64,000 bases of DNA from Amaranthus tricolor (taxonomy: Eukaryota; Streptophyta; Magnoliopsida; Caryophyllales; Amaranthaceae): contig NC_080056.1 in assembly GCF_026212465.1 (NCBI RefSeq), forward strand, positions 6,160,017 to 6,224,016, written 5' to 3'. Numbering within the stretch: position 1 is the stretch's first letter; each line of letters starts with the position of its first letter. Of the stretch, positions 1 through 15,000 are shown piece by piece. Under the pieces are notes generated by a model, which saw nothing but the letters and a program-made list of their open reading frames with translations, was not told the DNA's origin and did no database searches. A program made the translations under genes and the position numbers.

Positions 1-215
1 AATTTAAATAATGTTTATGGCATCCACATATATTCTACTAACTTCATATTAACATTTTTATTTTTATATTCTTCATGGTTTCTATATGTTTCCTACTAAC
101 TTTATAATAATATTTTTTATTTGTTGTGGTCCTTATATTTTTTCCACTAACTTTCTTTTTATATTTTTTAATGTTTATTGTACCCACGTTTTCTACACTA
201 AATTTATTATTTAAT
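1..215. repeat. Degenerate ~60-bp tandem repeat
   Basis: About three diverged copies of a unit of roughly 60 bp are visible. Each holds a stretch like 'ctactaacttta' followed by a T-rich run and a 'tttatggyaccca'-like segment. An open frame on the minus strand crosses it, but its low-complexity Lys/Ile/Tyr composition follows from the repeat and it is not taken as a gene. Confidence 0.4.
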
Positions 216-1470
216 AAGTAAAATATTATATTCATTATCTTAAAAGTTCTATTTTTTTTAAATTGCCGTAAATATTTTTTGTGGGAACTTTATTAACGAA
301 CGGTGGAAATAAATTCATAAGTATGATAGCCACTTAACCACCACAAGTATCATAATTCATGTTGATTGCATAATTTGCATTGCTATCCTGTAGACGCTCA
401 CGAGCGTCTAAAAGCATAAGCATGTAAAATCAACTGCTTTCTTTTATTTCTTTCTGTAAAGGGAGTATAAGAATGGATTATCAGTTACCTTTTCTCACCC
501 AAACCCTACTTTTAGGCGGGATATTAAGTGTAAATATCTATAAGGCGTGCAGTTTAGAATATGACACGTGGCTGTTAGACACGTTGTCAACCATCGAAAA
601 TTATTGTTTGTAACGCTTCTTTTGTTGAAAGGCGCCATCTTTTTGCATTTAAAAGCCATGTGATATTAATAAATCTAAACATGTGTAGGATACTAGACCT
701 CACATGGCCTCTTAAATTAAGGAGTCTTAGGTATTAATTTTAACATTGCTTGTGTATTACTTAAAATTATTTGTTTTTAGTCCTTAAACTCTAAAAATTC
801 AAATATAAACAAGTTTTCACAAAACATTGTAAATATTTCACCAACATTGAATATAAGTATTGGGATTATTTCAAATTAAAAAAAAGTAGATAAATCATTT
901 AGTTGTTAGAACTTAAATATATAGGCATAGACAGTCCAAAAATGGAGAACAAGAGAATAGTAATCTATTCACATGTTAAAAAAGATTTATTATTAAAATC
1001 AATTGATAGAAATAAAATTTACTTCTCAAGTCTATAACGTAATACACTTTTTTTTCGAACAATTCACATAAAATAACGAATACTTTGTTCTTTACCAATA
1101 GTGAACACAAAAACCAAAGTTACTTAATTACATACTTCCTTCGTTCTGAAATACTCGTTACACTTTAGTTATTTATACTATCCATCGTTCAAGCTTATTT
1201 TACTTATTACGACTAAAGTCTAAGAAAAACATATAGTCAAGCGACATCTTGTTTGAATTGTCTAATCATATACTTTCATAATATTAACTTTTTAAATATT
1301 TTTTAGATGTGTATATTATTCAATATATAAATAATTAAAGTAACACACTGAATTATCTAACAGTAAAATATAACTAAGTAGAGTGGAAAAAAAGAATTAT
1401 ATACTATAATCATACTCCAAGCCTTTGGGTGGCCTTTCCTCTCCCCCAAAAGCTCATACCCTACTCTAAA
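216..1470. other. Intergenic, upstream of the sulfotransferase
   Basis: No coding sequence was recognised. A G-box-like ACACGTGGC lies near 563. From about 1133 (tacttccttcgttctg) to about 1400 the sequence resembles the Stowaway-like family seen elsewhere in the window (for example 11335-11587), but the right end is unclear. Confidence 0.4.
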
Positions 1471-1478
1471 CTATAAAA
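1471..1478 (+). promoter_or_regulatory. Candidate TATA box of the sulfotransferase
   Basis: CTATAAAAG lies about 220 bp before the ATG at 1697. The long (TA)n tract at 1615-1645 is closer and could also serve, so the true promoter is uncertain. Confidence 0.4.
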
Positions 1479-1611
1479 GCTCCATATTATTAGAGGAGTT
1501 GGTAATAATAATTGTTTAGGTGGACATATATACATAATAAATCAAATAAGGTACACCTACCAAAACACACCCACATCATCTACCAAGTGACCACTTTGAC
1601 AGGAGTAATAT

Positions 1612-1614
<3 letters not shown>

Positions 1615-1645
<31 letters not shown>
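1615..1645. repeat. (TA)n microsatellite
   Basis: Uninterrupted TA dinucleotide run in the 5' leader/promoter of the sulfotransferase. It is likely to vary in length between individuals. Confidence 0.9.
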
Positions 1646-1648
<3 letters not shown>

Positions 1649-1696
1649 CTTACCTCTTGATTTCCATACACAAATCCTTCCCTTCTACACACCACA

Positions 1697-2710
1697 ATGA
1701 ATAATGAAAATCTAGGAAATGAAGAAACACAAGTGGATGAACAAGTTCAACACCTTATACAAACTAATCCAAAGGTAACTTATATTCTAAATAACAAACA
1801 TGAATTAGTTAATTACCAAGGTTTTTGGCATCCATGTTCACCACATTACCTCAAAACTATTCTCCTCTTTCAATCCCACTTTCGAGCTCGAAACACAGAC
1901 ATAATCATAGCTAGTTTTCCTAAAACTGGCACGACTTGGTTAAAATCTTTACTCTTTAGTATAGTTAACCGTTTTAACTACCCAATAACGGAAACCCCTT
2001 TGCTTAAACATCACCCACATGAGATAGTCCATCGCTTAGAGGTCGATCTTTATGGGAACGCCTTCGAGTATCCTCGCCCACACCACCTTGATCAACTTCC
2101 TTCCCCAAGACTCTTCAGTACCCACTTGCCCTACACCTCTTTACCCGAGTCTGTTATAGACTCAGGGTGTAGAATTGTGTACATAAGTCGGAATCCATTT
2201 GATACATTTGTTTCTTACTACTTATTTTCTATAGAAGTGACGAAGAAATTCGAAGGAGAAAACTACGTTGCCCCTAGTATAGAACAAATCTTTGAGGAGT
2301 ATAGTGCAGGGAGAATAGTGTGCGGGCCGTTTTTCAATCATGTGGTTGGATACAAGAAGAGTTTAGAACAGACAGATAATGTGTTGTTTCTACAGTATGA
2401 AGATTTGAAGGAAAATACTGTATTGTATGTAAAGAAGTTAGCTGAATTTGTTGGTGTGCCATTTTCTGCACAAGAAGAAAAGGAAGGAGTAGTGGAAGAC
2501 ATAATAAGGTTATGCAGCATACAAAACTTGAAAGAATTAGAGGTTAATAAGAGTGGAGTATTTAACAAGTGGTTTGAGAAGAAGAGCTATTTTAGGAAAG
2601 GCGAAGTTGGGGATTGGATTCATCATTTTACGCCTTCGATGGTGGAGAAGATGAATAAGCTGATGGAAGAAAAATTGGCGGGCACTGGTTTATCCTTCAG
2701 AATGGCATAG
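1697..2710 (+). CDS. Cytosolic sulfotransferase (SOT family)
   Basis: Intact intronless ORF of 337 aa, the usual length for plant cytosolic sulfotransferases, which move a sulfonate group from PAPS to small hydroxylated substrates such as flavonols, brassinosteroids, desulfoglucosinolates or hydroxyjasmonate. Seen in the sequence: the 5'-phosphosulfate loop PKTGTTW at residues 75-81, the THLP motif with the presumed catalytic His at 142-145, the 3'-phosphate-binding segment RNPFDTFVS at 165-173, and the C-terminal PAPS motif RKGEVGDW at 300-307. No signal peptide is visible, consistent with the cytosol. The ATG sits in a good context (cacaATGA). Plant members are commonly intronless. The substrate cannot be read from the sequence. 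The 3' flank of this gene is repeated about 360 bp downstream. Confidence 0.95.
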   Translation: MNNENLGNEETQVDEQVQHLIQTNPKVTYILNNKHELVNYQGFWHPCSPHYLKTILLFQSHFRARNTDIIIASFPKTGTTWLKSLLFSIVNRFNYPITETPLLKHHPHEIVHRLEVDLYGNAFEYPRPHHLDQLPSPRLFSTHLPYTSLPESVIDSGCRIVYISRNPFDTFVSYYLFSIEVTKKFEGENYVAPSIEQIFEEYSAGRIVCGPFFNHVVGYKKSLEQTDNVLFLQYEDLKENTVLYVKKLAEFVGVPFSAQEEKEGVVEDIIRLCSIQNLKELEVNKSGVFNKWFEKKSYFRKGEVGDWIHHFTPSMVEKMNKLMEEKLAGTGLSFRMA

Positions 2711-3215
2711 GTAGGCTGAGGAAAGGAAGAGATGATTAGAATAGAATTGGGTTTCTCGTCAAGAAAGCGGTATATGCTCCAAGCGAGACAACACCTGAGT
2801 CTTTAAAGTCTAAATCACCTATCTTAATTATTAGCTTTTATGTTATGTACCTCTGGTTTTTAATAGTTGCTACATTTCTATTTTTTATGTTATCCGAATA
2901 TCTTTAATTTTATATGATAAAAAATTTAAAAAAGTTAATATTATGAAAATATGTATTAAAACGAATCAAATAAGATCCCACTTGACTATGTTTTACAGTA
3001 TACATAGAGAAATATAAGCCAAATAAGATCAGTTGATGAATATAAATCCAAAGAAAGTATGTTGTTTAGGGTAGATTGAAGAAAGGTTAGGAACAACGAG
3101 AATAGAACCAGGTTTCTCGTCAAGAAAGCGGTATATGCTCCAAGTAAGACAACAACGACTCTTTAAAGTCTAAATCCCATATCTTAATTTTCTTTTATCT
3201 TATGTTCCACTCCAA
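2708..3215 (+). repeat. Duplicated 3' flank of the sulfotransferase
   Basis: The stretch that begins at the stop codon (2708-2850) recurs at 3066-3215. Shared landmarks are 'tttctcgtcaagaaagcggt', 'atatgctccaag' and 'tctttaaagtctaaatc'. The second copy has no coding sequence before it, so it looks like the surviving tail of a tandem duplicate. The spacer holds the Stowaway-like element at 2847-3056. Confidence 0.75.
2847..3056. repeat. Stowaway-like MITE (degenerate)
   Basis: The ends CCTCTGGTTTTTAATAG and, inverted, CTTTCTTTGGATTTAT are loosely complementary and flanked by TA. The interior resembles elements at 11335-11587 and 37721-37973. Moderate to low certainty. Confidence 0.4.
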
Positions 3216-4256
3216 TCAATCTATCTGTATTGTATGTTGTTTAGTTAAAAATCTATTAAAGCTTTTTTCCTTTTTCTAGTACACTAATGGCTTAATCTTG
3301 ATATATGCTAGTAATTAAAATCTATTAATCATTCAACAATCTCAATCTAAATATCAATGCCCTCTTCTTCTTTAGATTTTGCTTCGAAGCTGGCTAGGCT
3401 AAACTATGATTCATTAATCCTTCAAGTAGGTGGTGAAAATTAAACCCTACCCACTATTGGGAAATAAGTCAATAACCAACTTGTGATCCCACATTGACGA
3501 ATTAGAGAGAGGTTACTTCTCATATATATTTGATGGTTCAATCTTCTCAATACCAATTGATTAACCTCATCGGGTTTATGCGCGACCAAGTTTTTTCTTA
3601 TGCGGTCTTTTTGTACAAGCCTAATAACAAATTTATTAGCCACAAGGGTGAAAGGGAAAATCCTCAACCACTAGTCTAACCCTTCATACTTTAAATATCA
3701 ATGCCCTCTTAGAAACACCTCCGCAGAACAATATATCGATTTAAATTTATGATTGGATTCTTCAGCCAAAGTTGATTATTTATAAGGATAAAGGAAAATA
3801 ACATTTTTCAAGCAATAAGGATATCAATATAAAAGTCCGACCCTTTTAAAAAATTAACAGGCTTGACCTTATAAAAACGAACAGAGTCATGACTTTTTAG
3901 CCGGACTTTGCTCCATTGGACGACGGTTTCATACTCTTATGCCATGAAGCCATGACCCAATCGAAGACACTAAACTTCGACCTAGACTACCAACACCGAA
4001 TTGTGCTTAGGTAAGTCGATTTTCACCAGCATAGTTCATTTTTCTCGACACTTCTTAAGTATATTTTGTCGCTATAATCATAATAAGTTTTTTTTTTCTC
4101 ACTAAATGTTGTATTTTTGGATATTATCATTAAATAAGTATGATAAGAATGGGCATATAAAATGATACATTCTAAATCCAATTACATTCACACCTTACTC
4201 TCATTGTTCATAAAAGAAAATCTTGATGAACAACTAATGCAAAATACTTGTGAAAA
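3216..4256. other. Intergenic between sulfotransferase and reductase
   Basis: No gene was recognised. On the minus strand near 3640-3690 the segment 'agtggttgagg' then 'cacccttgtggct' matches the 5' part of the SINE at 6604-6745, so a diverged SINE relic is possible. A frame at 3440-3667 (-) overlaps this repeat and is not supported as a gene. Confidence 0.4.
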
Positions 4257-9372
<5,116 letters not shown>

Positions 9373-9590
9373 TTATAGTAAGAGTAGTGTGGTGTACTTA
9401 AAAGTTGTTTATTGATGAATGTTTGGTTGAAGTCATTTCCTTTGATGGAATGGTGAATAATTGCGGGACGGAATTACGCAATGATAGGTTGATTATCAGC
9501 AGTTCATTGTGAAAGTGGGCATCAGTTCATCGCTGATCACACATTATCTATGATTGTGATGTGACAAATTACTTGCCTCATTATCGGTCA

Positions 9591-10101
9591 CTTCCTTCCT
9601 TTTTATTGTTTTCGTTTACTTTTTTAAATATTTTTTAAAAAAAATATATATTAAAACATATTTAATGAGATCTCATGTGAATGTATTTTTTATATATAAG
9701 TATTTTGATGAAAAGAAATAGTAGGAAAGAAAGAGAGAGATTTGAAGAGTGGAAGAATTTCTTATTTAAATAGCAAAATAAAAGGGAAGAAATTTAAAAG
9801 AGTGTAAATTGGAAGGATTTGATGAGTATTTTTGTTAAGGTTCTAATCATTAGTTTTAAAGGGAAACTTCCATTGATCATCTCCTTTTATTTCCCTTCCA
9901 TCCCCTCCTATACAAATAAGAGTTATTTTCCCTTTATTTCTCTTAACTTTCTTTTCCTTTCTTCCCTTCTCTTTCCTTTCCGTTCTTTTTTCTCCAAAAT
10001 TTTTATTTAAGTATAGTGTATATATATTAAAAATTTTAATTAAATTTCTCTCTCTAAGATAAAATATTTTAAATATGAAGAACATTAGGAAAGGAAGGAA
10101 G
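9591..10101. repeat. Stowaway-like inverted-repeat element
   Basis: Left end CTTCCTTCCTTTTTATTG and right end (inverted) CTTCCTTCCTTTCCTAATG match well. The interior is AT-rich and non-coding; frames inside are low-complexity shadows. Confidence 0.5.
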
Positions 10102-11334
10102 TAATCAATAATTACTCATTTTATTGGGAAATTCTTGATATTAACCTTGAATTTTTTGGTTGTTCAGGTGGATAAATTTTTTTTTTTATCTGTATAGCAA
10201 AGACAAAAGGTTAAAAATTTTGGTAAATTTACGTTATTAATATTCATGGTAAAGATTTTATTCATTAAGCAAAAGTTGTATCACCTTTACAAGGCACGTT
10301 TTTCAAAAATATGTTCGAAACGAATGCTTAGTTTAACAAAACTTGCAATCCATGTGTTAAATTTATGTCATTATTACCCATTGTATAAAGTCACCATGCG
10401 GATTTTAAAAAATATTTATCTACCATATGGAAAATTTGAATACTCAAGATTATAACGTGGAATTACTTTTATTTTATTTCCTTTACTTTGTTATGATTTC
10501 TTTTTGTGGAGGCATTGGTATCGAAACTCGTATAATGTACAAAGTTGTTAGTAAATAACATGCATAATTATGATCGATTTATGATCTATCTTAAGGGAAT
10601 TAGATCTAATGATGGTGAGAGATTTGTCACTTAATCCTTAGCTCGTTCTCCACAGAATATCATCTGAGATTATGACTGCACAATTAACACACATCAAGGG
10701 TGTCTCTAGGACCGTCTCCGATGCTTAAGTCGATATTTATATAAGGTACATGGATAGTTATATTCCAAGTGTATTGTAGCCTTTAACTTGGAGGATTAGT
10801 AAGAAAGTACATATAAATATAAATTTTAAATAAAGATACAATTACATGCATGGTAACTGTATAAAATTATAATATTTTTAATAAAATGGATTGATGATTT
10901 TGGAATATATATTATTTTTTAAATCAAAGAAAGTTAGGTTGTTATTACAAGTACTTCTATTGATTAAAGTTTTCTATGAATTAATGTTTTCATACTTTTT
11001 CAGAGAAATATAAGCAACCTTCTAACGATGTTATTGTAGTCAAAATAAAGCCTATCATGTATCGTATTGGTTATTGACAAAATATTGTAGAAGTTTAATT
11101 TTGATGAAGAAACTTTATTAATATGTAAATATTTTTACATAAAGAAGTAAGTAAATTATATATTCTAAGAAACATTAGGAGATATCTAGATTTTAAATTT
11201 AAAAATGTCATATTTTAAGAAACTTTAAAAGAACATATTTTATTGTGATAAATTACTTATATAAAGGAGTATACTGATGTTAATTTTGGTAGAAAATATT
11301 AATATTTTAGTTTAATATATTTATTGTGATATAC

Positions 11335-11587
11335 TTCTTCTGTTTGTTTTAGTTGCACCCAAGAATAATTTGACACTATTCATCAATGTTACTTAATTTT
11401 CATATTTGTTGTTAATGTATAGGTTAAAATATAGTCACGTGAGATCTTATTAGAATCTTTTCAATGTGAATTTTATTGATTTTAGTTTCTATAATTTTTC
11501 GATGTTAATTAGAGATATCAATGATTAAATTAGTGCATTGAAGTGTGTGAAAGTGTCCTTGGGTGCAAGTAAAACGAACACAGGAAG
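11335..11587. repeat. Stowaway-like MITE
   Basis: The left end CTTCTTCTGTTTGTTTTAG plus 'ttgcaccca' and the inverted right end CTTCCTGTGTTCGTTTTAC plus 'ttgcaccca' form ~30-bp terminal repeats. They are flanked by TA on both sides (11333-11334, 11588-11589). Length 253 bp, non-coding. Confidence 0.75.
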
Positions 11588-12028
11588 TACAAGTCATTTA
11601 ATCTCAATTTAGCCAATGTTACATGTGGGATGTCACAAAACTCTATGAGAATGTCATTTGAAACTTTCCACTCTTTTTATTAAATTGTATAAACCAAAGA
11701 TTTTAAAATCAAATTTTCCTTAAATCAATTCAAAACGCAATTATCGATCCTTGACCATTAATTAAATATTTTAATTGATTTAAAATGCTTGATAAGATGA
11801 GTTACAAAATTTAAGTATCAACTCTTGTAGAACTAAAAAGAGGGCAGGCAAAAAAGAAAATAACAACCAACTTCAATAAATCAATATAATAAGAATCGTA
11901 AATAATAATGTTGACGTGTCCGGTGTCCTATTCATTTTACAACATTTAAGTCTAAAAATTCGCACATTGAATTTAAAAATGTGACGTGGAACAGAGGCGG
12001 TTTAACGTATGGTGTTAGGTCTAGCTAG

Positions 12029-15000
12029 CTAGCCAGTTTGGACGATGCAGCTAGTTGGCTGAATGACGCCCAGAGCAGTGCCACCAGCATTATTGCATGA
12101 AGAAGTTGCTAAATCCTGATTATATGTAAGTCTAACATTCTCCATAGTAATATTTGTACATCGATACATTGGACTACAATCAAACTTTACTGCTACTTTT
12201 GTTGCTGATGATCCACGTATGTCTTCATATGCTATATTGCTTATTTTTACTCCTGAATCCTGTGTATTTTACATTAATCATCACATCAACATCAATATTA
12301 ATAAAGATATTCATTCGGGTCATCAGATCAATTTCGAGTTATTTATTTTAGGTCGGTTCAAAAAAGGGTTTTGTGCCCATATTAATTTTTACATCATTTT
12401 TGTTTTATGTTGAAGTCATGTTAAGTTGGTTTTTGTTTTAAGATCGGGTAAATATCGGATCATCGGGTATGTTGTTCAAATGGCGGATATATATCATATT
12501 TAGGTCATGCCCTGTATTGGTAGTACTAGTGATGAAATAGTAATGGGGAATAAGTTATGGGAAATTTCACTGATAACTCTGAGTTTTCGACTTTTTCACG
12601 TGGTAGATAAATATTTTTTTAATCTATGTGCTGATATCGAGCTTTTAACTTTTCCATGTGCTAGACAAAAAGTTATAAGTTCTTTGATGAATTAAGTACT
12701 CATTTCGAACATATTTTTGAAAAACATGCTTCTTAAGGGAGATTACAATGTTTGTTTTTATGGAAAAAAGTTGTTATGATGAAGAATAATAACGTAAATT
12801 TAACAAAAATCTTAATTTTTTGTCTACCAAATAGAAAAGTTAAAAGTTCAAGGTCACTATGCAGATAAACAAAAAATATTTGTCAAGCACATGAAAAAGC
12901 CAAAAAATTCAAATGGAGGAATATAAATAGAATGAAATATGCAAGAGGAAAATAGAATACCTGGCCAGGACAACCAATGTTGTTAGGGCAATAATTTTGA
13001 TCAATAATTATAGGATTTTGAACAACATCCATTTTGATGGCTTTGAAGAGAACATTTTTAACATAACTATTGCTTGGCCTACCCCAAGATTTTATTCTTA
13101 CACCATTTTGTGTACCCTTCAATACTACTGCTGTTACCGTCACATTTTCTACTCCTGCTTCATCCCAACTCTTTCCTAGACTTCCAATACTGCATTCCAT
13201 TCCATCCATTCAATTCAATTCAATTCAATGTAATTAAAATATTAACGTTAAGTTTACTTAACAATCATATATACGTCGACAATTTGGACTTGTCTTATTG
13301 ACGGCAGATACCATTATGTGTTTGATTCTCATCAGCCATACCCCTTCTCTAACCTACCCGTAGTCCCTTACCTTTGTAAGTTGTAACCAAAAAAACCCTC
13401 AAACTTTGTTAGTACCAGCCATCCTGAACGTTAGTATTTGGAAAAAATAATGATAATGATAAGAAAAAAAATGAAATTTTCTTAACCCTTTAAGTTGACC
13501 TAAACTCAACATAGCCCCACCTTAATTTAAAATAATAGACCTGAAATTGAACCGACTTGAAACCCGCTATTATTTTATAGATAGTACGAAATAGAGGTGT
13601 TTATTCAAGTCATTGGATCATTTTCGGGTCAAGTGTTTCAAGGTTTAAAACTGTGTTTTGTGTCCTTATTGATTTTTTCGTTATCTAAAAAAATTTTGAA
13701 GTTGGGTTAAGTCAGGTTTGGTACCAAGGTCGGGTAAATATCGAATCACCAGGTCTGTTTTGAACACCACTAGTTAGGGATGGGCATGGGTCAGATTTGG
13801 GGTTGGGTCCAGCTAAACCCAGATCCAGACCGTAATTTTTTTATTGGAACCAGACCCGGACACAGATCCATAGGGTCTGAAAAATTTGGGCTCGGACCTA
13901 GACGCTTTGGGTCTGACGAGTCTAGGGTCTGGATCTAGTTCCAAAATAATTTTATTTTCTTTTCCTGAAATTTTTTAAAAACATATAGAAGTATTGTGCA
14001 TTTTTTCAACCATTCGTATACAATTATTTAAACATTTTCGACTAACAAGGATTTTGTAATACTTTATACTAATTGAACAAATAAATATATAAAGGTTTTC
14101 AACATAAAAGTTCTTATAACAAAATATTGATCAAGTCTTTTAATTTTAAAAGTATAGACGCAACGACCACATTTCAAATTACATGAACCGATAAAGTTTG
14201 AAATCACTTAATGTTTATAAATATAACAAAATTTCAAATCAAACAATCAAATACACATGATAGTAAAAATATAATTTTAAAAAATGAGCAAATGGGTCCA
14301 TGGATGGATTTGGGTCGCAAACGTGTGGACTCGGACCCGAACCCGGATCCATGAGGTCCAAAAATAGGTGAATTCAAACCTTTAAAATTAGGGTCGAGTC
14401 ACATCTAGACCCTTAGAGTCCAAGACCTATGCCCATCCCTACTACTAGTACTAAAGAAAGCGTAAAATCTATTATTTTTAAATAAAAAAAAGATATAAAA
14501 AGAGTAAAACAAGTCAAAATAACAAATAATGTGAATAATAGTACCTAATGCCATGGCCCGGCCCACAAAGGATTTTGTGAATAGCCAAATTAGTAGTACC
14601 AGCACCAATAGAGATGCAATCGTCACCAGTTCCAATAGTTGAATGTGTGATCTCAACATTGTTAGATTGTTGTACATGAATCCCATCTGTGTTTGGTGAT
14701 TTTCCCGCCGCCATTATTTTTAGCCGTTGTAATTTTACATTCTCACATCCATTTATCACGACGTGGAACAGCTGGCTATTTACTGATCTTAATCCGTTTA
14801 TTACAATGTTTTCTGAGTTTGTAAACCCTAGACTCTGTCATCAATCAAATACACCAATTTTTATACAAAAAAATAATAAAATAATAGAAAAATTATATAT
14901 CTAGAATAATTCAATTTTTGTTGATTTTTTTACAATAATTTTAATGTTTGATTAACAAGAATAATTCCAACTTTAGGTTAATTACCAAGAATATTATTGT

